Positions 26,099-34,794 of a DNA stretch of 64,000 nt are shown in pieces. The notes beneath the pieces are model-generated. The model had not been told where the DNA came from, did no database searches, and saw nothing but the letters and a program-made list of their open reading frames with translations. Both the position numbers and the translations under genes were made by a program. Positions within the stretch are counted from its first letter, which is position 1, and each line of letters opens with the position of its first letter. The stretch spans positions 62,001-126,000 of the forward strand of contig CASFPE010000030.1 in NCBI GenBank assembly GCA_949296575.1, given 5' to 3'. The stretch comes from an uncultured Bacteroides sp. (GTDB lineage: Bacteria > Bacteroidota > Bacteroidia > Bacteroidales > Bacteroidaceae).

Positions 26099-26167
26099 GC
26101 GGAAGAAAAGCTTCACGCATGCAAGAAATTCCCTATATTTACCGGGAAAATGCCTAAAACTGTTTTT

Positions 26168-27430
26168 ATGGAACCATTTGCCTTGACCCTCCTGCTCCTG
26201 CTGGCCGCAGGAAACATCACTGCCATCGCCCTGCTCCTCATGCTGCGCCATTCCGGCAAAGCATCGCCGGAAATGCGGGAACTGTTAGAAAAGCAACTGC
26301 GCGAAAACCGCAACGAGCTGAGCCGAAGCATCCATGATTTCCGCACAGAGATGATGCAAGCGCTGAACAATTCTGCCCGGCAAATGCAGGACACGCTTCA
26401 CCAAAACCTGGCAACCATCCATGAACTCCAGAAAGAAAAGCTGGAACATATGGGAAAGGCACAAGCCGAACTGGTGGTTTCCACCGAAAAAAAGCTGGAA
26501 GAAATGCGGGCCATGGTGGAAGAAAAGCTGCAAAAAACACTGAACGAACGCATCGGATTGTCGTTTGAAATCGTGCGCTCGCAATTGGAGAACGTGCAAA
26601 AAGGATTAGGAGAAATGAAATCGCTGGCGCAGGACGTGGGCGGGCTGAAAAAGATATTGGGCAACGTAAAGACAAGAGGAACGTTCGGCGAAGTGCAATT
26701 AGGGGCAATCTTAGAGCAAATGCTAAGCCCGGAACAATATGAAGCCAACGTGAAAACACGGAAAAGCAGCACTGAATTCGTGGAATACGCCATCAAGCTT
26801 CCCGGGAAAGGCGACACAGGGGACTGCATCTACCTGCCTGTCGACGCCAAATTCCCCAAAGACATCTACGAGCAATATTACGATGCTTGCGAAACGGGCA
26901 TCCCTGCAACCATCCATGCCGCATCGAAACAATTGGAACAAACCATCCGGAAAATGGCCAAAGACATCCACGACAAATACATCGACCCGCCTTTCACGAC
27001 CGACTTCGCCATCTTGTTCCTGCCTTTCGAGAACATTTATGCAGAAGTCATCCGGCGGACAGCTTTGGCAGAAAGCCTGCAAAGAGACTACAAAGTCATC
27101 GCCACAGGACCCACCACATTAGGAGCCATCCTCAACAGCCTCCAGATGGGATTCCGCACATTGGCCATACAAAAACGCACTGGAGAAGTGTGGAACATCC
27201 TGGGAGCAGTGAAGACGGAGTTCGCAAAATTCGGAGGAATGCTGCAAAAAGTGCAGAAGAACTTGCAGAACGCAGGCGAGCAACTGGAAGAAGTCATGGG
27301 CAAACGGACACGGGCCATCGAACGCAGGCTGCGCGACGTAGAAGCATTGCCCGAGGACGAAGCCCGCGACATATTCCCAGCCAGCCGGAACGAATTGCCC
27401 CGCGAAGAAGACGAACCGCAGCAACCCTGA
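26168..27430 (+). CDS. rmuC: DNA recombination protein RmuC
   Basis: RmuC limits inversions between short inverted repeats and contains a predicted PD-(D/E)XK-type nuclease domain. The start at 26168 gives 420 residues beginning MEPFALTLLLLLAAGNITAI; the in-frame ATG at 26150 would add six residues. After one N-terminal membrane helix comes a long coiled coil (about residues 35-165). The conserved RmuC domain then runs from GTFGEVQLGAILEQML through LPVDAKFPKDIYEQY to QMGFRTLAIQKRTGEVW. It is divergent from the small lipoprotein and ends 7 bases before a bidirectional hairpin. Confidence 0.94.
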   Translation: MEPFALTLLLLLAAGNITAIALLLMLRHSGKASPEMRELLEKQLRENRNELSRSIHDFRTEMMQALNNSARQMQDTLHQNLATIHELQKEKLEHMGKAQAELVVSTEKKLEEMRAMVEEKLQKTLNERIGLSFEIVRSQLENVQKGLGEMKSLAQDVGGLKKILGNVKTRGTFGEVQLGAILEQMLSPEQYEANVKTRKSSTEFVEYAIKLPGKGDTGDCIYLPVDAKFPKDIYEQYYDACETGIPATIHAASKQLEQTIRKMAKDIHDKYIDPPFTTDFAILFLPFENIYAEVIRRTALAESLQRDYKVIATGPTTLGAILNSLQMGFRTLAIQKRTGEVWNILGAVKTEFAKFGGMLQKVQKNLQNAGEQLEEVMGKRTRAIERRLRDVEALPEDEARDIFPASRNELPREEDEPQQP

Positions 27431-27436
27431 CGCAAA

Positions 27437-27471
27437 AAGCCTCCTGCCCTTCCCCAAAGGGCAGGAGGCTT
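27437..27471. terminator. Bidirectional terminator between rmuC and lepA
   Basis: A perfect 15-bp stem (aagcctcctgccctt and complement) surrounds a 5-base loop. It lies 7 bases after rmuC and 24 bases after the convergent lepA gene, with AAAAA on one side. Confidence 0.8.
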
Positions 27472-27494
27472 CCCGCCATCCATTCGGCAATCAT

Positions 27495-29276
27495 TCAATC
27501 CAGCTTCAACACTGCCAGGAAAGCTTTCTGGGGAACTTCCACCGTGCCAATCTGCTTCATGCGTTTCTTTCCCCGCTTCTGCTTCTCCAGCAGCTTGCGC
27601 TTGCGGCTCACGTCGCCGCCATAACACTTTGCCGTCACATCCTTGCGCACAGCCTTTATCGTTTCCCTCGCAATGATTTTCGAGCCAATCGCTGCCTGTA
27701 TGGCAATCTCAAACTGCTGGCGCGGAATCAGTTCCTTCAACTTCTCGCACATCCGCCGCCCCAAATCATACGCATTGTCCACATGCGTCAAAGTGGACAA
27801 TGCGTCGACAGGCTCCCCGTTAAGAAGGATGTCCAGCTTCACCAACTTCGACGGGCGGAAACTGTCCTGATGATAGTCAAACGAAGCATATCCTTTGGAG
27901 ATGCTCTTCAACTTGTCATAAAAATCGATGACGATTTCCCCCAACGGCATATAATAGTACAATTCCACACGGTTGCCGGAAATATATTCCTGCTTGATCA
28001 GCTCGCCGCGCTTCCCCAAACACAAGGTCATGATCGGGCCGATGTAGTCCGTCGTCGTGATGATGGAAGCCTTGATGTAGGGTTCTTCGATATGGTCGAT
28101 CAAAGTCGGGTCGGGCATGCCACCGGGATTATGCACTTCTGTCATGTGTCCTTGCTTGTCATAAATGCGGTACGACACATTGGGAACCGTGGTAATCACA
28201 TTCATGTTGAACTCGCGGTCGAGACGTTCCTGCACGATTTCCATGTGAAGCAACCCCAAGAACCCGCAACGGAACCCGAAACCCAAAGCCAACGACGATT
28301 CCGGCTGGAAAGTCAGCGAAGCATCATTCAACTGCAACTTTTCCAACGATGCACGAAGATCCTCAAAATCTTCCGCCTCTATCGGGTAAACACCGGCAAA
28401 CACCATGGGCTTCACTTCTTCAAAACCCGATATCGCTTTGTCGCACGGACGCGCGATATGAGTAATCGTATCGCCCACTTTCACTTCTTTCGACGATTTG
28501 ATGCCTGAAATGATATAACCTACGTCACCTGTCCGCAACTCCTTGCGGGGAATCATGTCCATCTTCAGCACACCGATTTCATCCGCATCATATTCCTTTC
28601 CCGTATTGAAGAACTTCACCTTGTCGCCCGTGCGGATAATCCCGTTCTCTATCTTGAAATAGGCAATGATGCCTCGGAACGAATTGAACACAGAATCAAA
28701 AATCAATGCCTGCAACGGGGCATTTTCATCACCCACAGGACAAGGAATGCGTTCAACAACCGCTCTCAAGATTTCCTCCACGCCCATCCCTGTCTTTCCC
28801 GAAGCACGGATGATTTCTTCGCGCTTGCATCCCAAAAGGTCAATGATCTCGTCTTCCACTTCGTCGGGCATGGCACTCGCCATGTCGCATTTGTTGATGA
28901 CCGGGATGATTTCCAAATCGTGTTCTATCGCCATGTAAAGGTTGGAAATGGTCTGCGCCTGCACGCCTTGCGACGCATCCACAATGAGCAACGCGCCTTC
29001 GCAAGCCGCAATGGAACGAGACACTTCATACGAAAAATCCACATGCCCCGGCGTATCTATCAAATTCAATATGTACTTCTCTCCTCCATATTCATATTCC
29101 ATCTGGATGGCATGGCTCTTGATGGTAATGCCTCTCTCACGTTCCAAATCCATGTCGTCCAACATTTGCCCTTCCGTTATCTGAATGGTGTTCGTGTGTT
29201 CCAGCAAACGGTCGGCCAAAGTGGATTTCCCATGGTCAATATGCGCAATAATGCAGAAATTCCTTATATTCTTCAT
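27495..29276 (-). CDS. lepA: Elongation factor 4 (LepA), ribosome-associated GTPase
   Basis: LepA is a translational GTPase related to EF-G that acts on ribosomes during initiation or stalled elongation. The start at 29276 gives 593 residues, the family length, beginning [20 protein letters not shown] with the G1 motif. DTPGHVDF (G3) and NKCDM (G4) follow. The C-terminal LepA-specific domain ends in [20 protein letters not shown], which is diagnostic. A longer frame upstream runs through an intergenic repeat and is rejected. A perfect TATCTTTG lies 22 bases upstream of the start. Confidence 0.97.
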   Translation of the reverse strand: MKNIRNFCIIAHIDHGKSTLADRLLEHTNTIQITEGQMLDDMDLERERGITIKSHAIQMEYEYGGEKYILNLIDTPGHVDFSYEVSRSIAACEGALLIVDASQGVQAQTISNLYMAIEHDLEIIPVINKCDMASAMPDEVEDEIIDLLGCKREEIIRASGKTGMGVEEILRAVVERIPCPVGDENAPLQALIFDSVFNSFRGIIAYFKIENGIIRTGDKVKFFNTGKEYDADEIGVLKMDMIPRKELRTGDVGYIISGIKSSKEVKVGDTITHIARPCDKAISGFEEVKPMVFAGVYPIEAEDFEDLRASLEKLQLNDASLTFQPESSLALGFGFRCGFLGLLHMEIVQERLDREFNMNVITTVPNVSYRIYDKQGHMTEVHNPGGMPDPTLIDHIEEPYIKASIITTTDYIGPIMTLCLGKRGELIKQEYISGNRVELYYYMPLGEIVIDFYDKLKSISKGYASFDYHQDSFRPSKLVKLDILLNGEPVDALSTLTHVDNAYDLGRRMCEKLKELIPRQQFEIAIQAAIGSKIIARETIKAVRKDVTAKCYGGDVSRKRKLLEKQKRGKKRMKQIGTVEVPQKAFLAVLKLD

Positions 29277-29297
29277 AAAACAATCACTTTGCGGGTG

Positions 29298-29390
29298 CAA
29301 AGATAGTGAAAGGTGAGAGCAAAGGCAAGTGAAAGCAAAGTTTTCAGACTTGGCATTGCCGGAACGCATCCATGTTTGGCACGCAAGAGC
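29298..29390 (-). repeat. Promoter-bearing intergenic repeat, copy 2 (lepA promoter)
   Basis: This repeat resembles 20046-20150. Its end nearest lepA contains caaagata at 29298-29305, which is TATCTTTG on the minus strand and the likely lepA -7 box. The remaining gap up to 29593 holds no convincing gene; an open plus-strand frame from 29372 could extend the next gene N-terminally but has no family support. Confidence 0.55.
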
Positions 29391-29593
29391 AAAAACGCCC
29401 AATGATGAACATGCCGTTTTCAAACCGAAAACAAAGAATTTCCCAGCGCAAGCAAAATCTCCCATACAACAAGCTTAAAAACTCCTCACCGCATTATTTT
29501 CCTGCCTTTTCTTGGCTGTCTGGTCTTTTTTGCATACCTTGCCCCCGTTTTGAGGAACGGCCATTCTTCCGTCCCGTGACGTATTTTGAAACC

Positions 29594-31333
29594 ATGCGAA
29601 ACCCACTCCATACAAAAGCCAACATCCATCCGGGCTTCAAGGAAACAGCCCTCGCCTGCCTGCGTGCTATGTTCCTGGCATTGTGCGGCATGATGCTTTG
29701 GCCTCAATGCCTGCAAAGCGAAACCATCGCTTCGGCCGACTCAACGGCCACCCACTACCTCCAAATCATACGCCAATATGATGAAAACTTGCCATCAAGC
29801 AAAAAATTCGACTGCGCGGAGGCCAGCCTGCGCATAGGCGACATCTATTTCCAAAAAGAAGGCTATTCGCAAGCACTCAACTTCTATTTCCTCGGCCTGC
29901 AAATCTGTGAAGAAAACCATTTCAACGAATTGCTGACCTTGTTCTACAAGAACATCGGCAACATTTACAGCACTTTCGGCGACAACAAGCTGGCCATCGA
30001 CTATTATGAAAAAGGCTTGGCCTTGGCACGCAAAAACAATTACCACGAACTGGAACTCAGGTTGCTCATCAACTTATGCGGCATTTACATCTATGACGGC
30101 AATTTGACACGCGCCAAAGAATACCATCAACGGATGATGCAATGCGACACGACAGGAAACCCGCTGGTGCCTTATTTCGGGTATCTTAGCTCGGCACTTA
30201 TCATGAATGCTGAAGGGCAACAAGATGAAGCCATCGATCGACTCCACAAGGCTGGAACGTACGCACGCCAACAAAACTTAGGCTCGCAATTCATCGCAGC
30301 CGCATACGCAGAACTCAGCAACATCTACGAACAAATGCAACAACCCGATTCCGTGTTGCACTACTGCCTGCTCAACCTGCAGCTGGCCCGCCAAGAAAAA
30401 CTGTCGTCCATTGAATTGAAAAACCTAAGAGCCCTCTACGAACTTTACAAAGAAAAAGGAAACAGCACAAAAAGCAGTTATTACCGCGAAAAATACTTAA
30501 ACTTGGCCGATTCCGTCATGAATGCCGCTGAATACAACAAAATCAAGAACCTGTACCTTGTCTACGAATTCGACAAAAATCACAAGGAAATTGCCCGGCT
30601 TACGGAAGACAGCCTCCAAAAAGCCAACCAAATAGGGAAACAACGCATCATCCTGGCTTTCACATTTGCATGCCTGCTGATATTCATCACCATGCTATGG
30701 CTCGTGTCCATCCAAAAAAAGAAACTGACGGAAGCCTACAAAAGCCTGTTCCAACGCAACAAAGACATCATCCATGCCGAACAAGCCAACGAAGCCGAAA
30801 AAGACACCTATGAACAACGCATCAACCAACTGGAAACAGAAAACGAGCAACTGCTCCAAAGAATAAACCGGGAAGCCACCAACAACATGGCACCTGCCGG
30901 CAACGAAGCAAAATACAGTTCCAACAAGATGAGCAACGAGCAACGCGACATCATCCTGCACCGAATCAACAAAGTGGCGCGCAATCCGGAAATCTATTGT
31001 GACAACAACTTCTCTTTGGAACACCTCTCCACATTAGTCGGCTCCAACAGTCGCTATGTGTCGCAAATCATCAATGAAACATTAGGCAAGAATTTCCGGA
31101 CTTTCACCAATGAACTGCGAATCAACGAAGCACAACGGCGTTTGCTCGACACACAAAACTACGGCAACCAAACCATCCGGGCCATTGGAGAAAGCGTGGG
31201 TTACAAATCACAAGCCAACTTCATCGATGCCTTCCGCAAGCAAACCGGAATGACTCCTTCCATTTACCAGAAAATGGCGCAAGAAAAGCTTGAAGGAACT
31301 GAACCACAAAAAGAAACCATTCACAAAGACTGA
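29594..31333 (+). CDS. Membrane-spanning TPR regulator with C-terminal AraC-type HTH
   Basis: The ATG at 29594 gives 579 residues beginning MRNPLHTKANIHPGFKETAL; the frame stays open to 29372. A signal or anchor segment lies near residues 20-36, followed by about six TPR units (for example IGNIYSTFGDNKLAIDYYEK) facing the periplasm. One membrane helix (LAFTFACLLIFITMLWLVSI) lies near residue 360, then a cytoplasmic coiled coil. The C-terminal AraC HTH contains FSLEHLSTLVGSNSRYVSQI and ends IGESVGYKSQANFIDAFRKQ. This architecture links a periplasmic signal to transcription. It lies 137 bases before four co-oriented genes for secreted proteins, which may be its targets (inference). Confidence 0.88.
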   Translation: MRNPLHTKANIHPGFKETALACLRAMFLALCGMMLWPQCLQSETIASADSTATHYLQIIRQYDENLPSSKKFDCAEASLRIGDIYFQKEGYSQALNFYFLGLQICEENHFNELLTLFYKNIGNIYSTFGDNKLAIDYYEKGLALARKNNYHELELRLLINLCGIYIYDGNLTRAKEYHQRMMQCDTTGNPLVPYFGYLSSALIMNAEGQQDEAIDRLHKAGTYARQQNLGSQFIAAAYAELSNIYEQMQQPDSVLHYCLLNLQLARQEKLSSIELKNLRALYELYKEKGNSTKSSYYREKYLNLADSVMNAAEYNKIKNLYLVYEFDKNHKEIARLTEDSLQKANQIGKQRIILAFTFACLLIFITMLWLVSIQKKKLTEAYKSLFQRNKDIIHAEQANEAEKDTYEQRINQLETENEQLLQRINREATNNMAPAGNEAKYSSNKMSNEQRDIILHRINKVARNPEIYCDNNFSLEHLSTLVGSNSRYVSQIINETLGKNFRTFTNELRINEAQRRLLDTQNYGNQTIRAIGESVGYKSQANFIDAFRKQTGMTPSIYQKMAQEKLEGTEPQKETIHKD

Positions 31334-31395
31334 CACAACCGCATTCCCGGATATTACTTATTCAAGAATTAAAAACAGAAAAAGCGACAAAATGA

Positions 31396-31425
31396 TTGTT
31401 TTATAGTCAAAACAATGTAATTTAG
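31396..31425 (+). promoter_or_regulatory. Predicted promoter of the first secreted-protein gene
   Basis: TTG at 31396-31398, 19 bases, then TAATTTAG (one mismatch to TAnnTTTG) lie 46 bases upstream of the ATG at 31471, within an AT-rich stretch. Confidence 0.5.
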
Positions 31426-31470
31426 TCGTGCAAAAGCAAAATTACGTGTAACTTATTTAATTCTTGAAGT

Positions 31471-32856
31471 ATGAGAAAACTATTACTTTCTGCTATCCTT
31501 TTAAGTGGCGCACTGGCCTGCTATGCCCAAGAACAGGCAAACGTAGTGGCCACATTTTATTACGATGAAAAAATCCCCGGCATCGTATGGGGCGTATCCG
31601 ACAACGGGCAATGGGCCGTGGGCTACGATGACCAGCTGACCTACGCCGCCTTTATCTGGAACAGGGACGAAAAGAAGTTTGTCGATGTGTTCGGGTTAGG
31701 TGAAGACGGGGAAATGGCCGAAGGCTACGAAGCCCAATTATACGATGTGGCCGACGACGGCACGGCAGTCGGCATCTACCAAGACGGCCGCACTGGCCGC
31801 TTCTATCCCGGTACTTACAAGGATGGCACATGGACACAGCTTCCCACATTGGTAGAAATGTGGAAAAAAGGTTCGGCCTACGCCACCGTCATCTCGCCGG
31901 ACGGCAGCATCATCGCCGGCATGGCATCCACTGAAATCGTGATTTCCGATGAACTTCCCGGCAGCACCATCGAGACAGGTAACGCCAAAGCACCGGTCAT
32001 TTGGCGCAACAGCAAGATAGAACGCTACGATGATGCGGAATATGCGGGCCAAGGCGTGTGGATCAACGACATGAGTGCCGACGGCACCATGCTGTGCGGC
32101 TATGCGGAATGGCACGACGGCTCGCGCAGCCCCGCCGTGTGGAAAGACGGCGCGATGGTGCGCTTGATCGGCACCGAGCCTGCAACAGAGAATCCTGACA
32201 AGTGGGCTGAGTACTACGAAGGGCAAATGTATTGCTTCAACGCGGATGCCACGATGGTGGCCGGGTATTTCTCAGAAGGAATGTATGGCGACACCTACGG
32301 CATCGTTTGGAACATTCCTGAAACATTCAGCCAAGAGACCGTAGGCGAAGTGACAGAAATCAACACGTTGCTGGCAGCAGGCGGCAAGGACGACCGTTTC
32401 TTTGGCGGCGGCATGAGCGGCGGGGCAGCCACAGTATATGAGAACGGAGAAGTGTCCAGCTTCTTGAACTATTACAATATTACCGACAATCCTAAAGTCC
32501 CTGCATCCATCAATGCCGTATCAAGCGATGAAACTTTGTTCGGCACCTCTTGCGTTTACACCGTAGCAGGCATGGGCAGCGTGCAATGCCCCATGGTAAT
32601 CTGCCTCGACAAAGAAAACGACTCCAGCATCAATGCGGCAACAGGAAAGGAAACAATCATCAGTTATGCCAACAATACGATCAACGTGGCTGGCACTTGC
32701 TGTGAATTGTCTGTCTACAACATGGGCGGCCAGCGCCTCATGCAAGCAGATGCAACCAACGGCAGCTTAGACCTCACTTCACTAGGAAGCGGCGTCTACC
32801 TCGTAAAAGTGCAAGGAAGCAATTATACCCAAATACGCAAAATAGTGGTAGAATAA
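31471..32856 (+). CDS. Secreted repeat protein with T9SS sorting domain
   Basis: The 461-residue protein has a signal peptide (MRKLLLSAILLSGALACYAQ). Its body contains recurring short segments such as GVSDNGQWAVGYDDQ, DVADDGTAVGIYQDG, VISPDGSIIAGMAS, DMSADGTMLCGYAEW and NADATMVAGYFSEG. This resembles the extracellular HAF-type or beta-propeller repeats that alternate [S/D]xDG with GY/GM. The last 75 residues form a T9SS type A sorting domain (ELSVYNMGGQRLMQ, then GSGVYLVKVQGS). No catalytic residues were recognised. It is the first of four secreted proteins downstream of the TPR-AraC regulator. Confidence 0.8.
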   Translation: MRKLLLSAILLSGALACYAQEQANVVATFYYDEKIPGIVWGVSDNGQWAVGYDDQLTYAAFIWNRDEKKFVDVFGLGEDGEMAEGYEAQLYDVADDGTAVGIYQDGRTGRFYPGTYKDGTWTQLPTLVEMWKKGSAYATVISPDGSIIAGMASTEIVISDELPGSTIETGNAKAPVIWRNSKIERYDDAEYAGQGVWINDMSADGTMLCGYAEWHDGSRSPAVWKDGAMVRLIGTEPATENPDKWAEYYEGQMYCFNADATMVAGYFSEGMYGDTYGIVWNIPETFSQETVGEVTEINTLLAAGGKDDRFFGGGMSGGAATVYENGEVSSFLNYYNITDNPKVPASINAVSSDETLFGTSCVYTVAGMGSVQCPMVICLDKENDSSINAATGKETIISYANNTINVAGTCCELSVYNMGGQRLMQADATNGSLDLTSLGSGVYLVKVQGSNYTQIRKIVVE

Positions 32857-32866
32857 GGAGAATAAA

Positions 32867-32903
32867 GATGCCCCGGATTATCCCTTCCGGATGCCGGGGC
32901 ATC
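32867..32903 (+). terminator. Possible terminator after the first secreted-protein gene
   Basis: The arms gatgccccgg and ccggggcatc pair over a 17-base loop. A competing shorter hairpin (ggatgcc/ggcatcc) overlaps the right arm. No clear T-run follows, so read-through into the next gene is likely. Confidence 0.45.
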
Positions 32904-32944
32904 CATTTCCCGAAAACAAAATCTCATCAGCACCCAATATGCGC

Positions 32945-34771
32945 ATGAAAAAGCACATACTCTTTGTCGTCGCGCTCCTGCAAGTTTTCATCTTGCAAAT
33001 TAAAGCAACCGACGAAACCGCGCCTGATTCCATTTTCTTGGGAAACTGCCAAGGGCGTGGCGTCAGCTTCGCAGGAAACAATGTGACCGGAGGCGCACTT
33101 TTCTACCCTCAATCCTACATGGAATCCTACAAAGGCAACTACTTGGAATGCATCTATCTCTATGTAAATTACCCTTCCATGGTAAAAAGCCTGCGTGTTT
33201 TCCTTTCAAAGAATCTGTCGGAACCCTACGACTTCATATTCAACGCACAAGCAAGCCGGACAGGATGGAACAAAATCAATTTAGATACGCCCTGCAAGTT
33301 AGACGGGAATGGCCTGTACCTCGGCTTCATCATGGAAGGGTCGCCCGTGGCATTTGCCATCCGGCGCTTTGAAGGCCAAGAATACTTGCTGGCAGACAAC
33401 GTTTGGGAAGCTTACGAAAACAACACTTACAGCATTGCCATGTATGGCGTGATTCGTGGCAACAACCTTCCTTCATACGATGCAGCATGGGATTGCAGGA
33501 GTCCGCTTGAATATGCATTGACCAATACTCCGCACACAATCGAAGGGACAGTCACCAACAAAGGCATCATCCCCATTCACGAACTAACATTCACTTACCA
33601 CCATGATGGCAATGCCACCACAGAAACCATCTCTGGACTCAATATTGATTATCTTGGTTCATCCCATGTACAACTGCAAGGCCCCTCTTTCAGTGAAAGT
33701 GGCAACCACACACTAACTGTGGAACTAAGCAGCATCAACGGCAATCCCGACATGATGACAGATGACAATCAGTCTGGAACATTCCACATCCAATGCTTTG
33801 ACGAAATGGTGCAACGCAATGTATTAATGGAAATTTTCTCTACCGAACTATGCCCCAATTGCCCTGCTGCCCACCGAGTCATTGACCCATTGGCCGATGG
33901 CAATGAAAGAATCATAAGGGTAGAACATCATGCTGGTTTTTATACAGACCCTTACACAGCAGATGCCAGCATAGAGTATGAATGGTTCTACGGCACCATG
34001 AAATATGCACCTGCCTACATGGTGGACCGCACCAACCGTTACGACCGCTTCCCTGATATCTACAATTATGGGAAAGGTGGCCCGGTAAGCAGCGTGGGCA
34101 ATGTTTCCGAAGTGTTGGACGACGCTTTCCACACTCCGGCTTTTGCTTCCGTCAACATAGAGGTTGCCAACGAAAGCGAAAGAAACTACCGCCAAATCCA
34201 TATCCACGTTTCAGGCAAAGGCCTGTCAGCATTGCCTGAAAATTGCAATAACCGCCTGCATGTGTATCTGACAGAAGACAGCATCCTAACAAAGGAACAA
34301 GCAGGCGCAACAGGAGAATACTATCACCGGCATGTAATCCGTCAATGCCTTACAGGCGTTTGGGGCGACCCGATTGACCTCAACGCAGGATACAATGAAT
34401 CTTATACTGCAAAAATCCCGGATGAATGGGACATGAGCCAAATGAATGCAGTGGCCTTTGTCGGGCATTACAATGAAGTTGACTTCAACGACTGCGAAGT
34501 GTACAACTCTGCATCAATTCCATTAAAACAACTGGTTCCAACAAGCATCGCTGCCATCCGGGGACAAAACAAAGGAATTACCCTCAAAGGGAAGAACTTG
34601 TCCGTACCAGACGGCTACAACCGTATCAATATCTATTTCCTGAATGGCATCGTGGCATATTCAGCAACGACAAACCATTCGGAAATCTGTTTAAACCATC
34701 TTCCCAAAGGCATTTATCTATATGTTGCCACTGGAGAAGACGGGTCATCCACAGGAAAAATTATTCTTTAA
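32945..34771 (+). CDS. Secreted Omp28/thioredoxin-like protein with CPNC site and T9SS-like tail
   Basis: The ATG at 32945 gives 608 residues with a signal peptide (MKKHILFVVALLQVFILQIK). The first 290 residues are beta-rich and unassigned, with a Cys-containing NCQGRGVSFAGNN start. An Omp28-related thioredoxin-fold domain follows, with VLMEIFSTELCPNCPAAHRV around residues 293-312. Its CPNC site occupies the position of a thioredoxin CxxC, so redox or disulfide chemistry is possible. The last 70 residues resemble a T9SS sorting domain (INIYFLNGIVAYS, then LPKGIYLYVATG). The substrate is unknown. The next gene begins 23 bases later and encodes a related domain. Confidence 0.78.
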   Translation: MKKHILFVVALLQVFILQIKATDETAPDSIFLGNCQGRGVSFAGNNVTGGALFYPQSYMESYKGNYLECIYLYVNYPSMVKSLRVFLSKNLSEPYDFIFNAQASRTGWNKINLDTPCKLDGNGLYLGFIMEGSPVAFAIRRFEGQEYLLADNVWEAYENNTYSIAMYGVIRGNNLPSYDAAWDCRSPLEYALTNTPHTIEGTVTNKGIIPIHELTFTYHHDGNATTETISGLNIDYLGSSHVQLQGPSFSESGNHTLTVELSSINGNPDMMTDDNQSGTFHIQCFDEMVQRNVLMEIFSTELCPNCPAAHRVIDPLADGNERIIRVEHHAGFYTDPYTADASIEYEWFYGTMKYAPAYMVDRTNRYDRFPDIYNYGKGGPVSSVGNVSEVLDDAFHTPAFASVNIEVANESERNYRQIHIHVSGKGLSALPENCNNRLHVYLTEDSILTKEQAGATGEYYHRHVIRQCLTGVWGDPIDLNAGYNESYTAKIPDEWDMSQMNAVAFVGHYNEVDFNDCEVYNSASIPLKQLVPTSIAAIRGQNKGITLKGKNLSVPDGYNRINIYFLNGIVAYSATTNHSEICLNHLPKGIYLYVATGEDGSSTGKIIL

Positions 34772-34794
34772 TCATATAACAAAGACACCCACTC

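Noticed and set aside
25796..26167. Upstream extension of RmuC
   Set aside because: It is antisense to the small lipoprotein gene and contains none of the RmuC N-terminal features; the membrane helix starts right at 26168.
29277..29465. Upstream extension of LepA
   Set aside because: It would cross the promoter box and the repeat; LepA starts at MKNIRNF in all family members I know.
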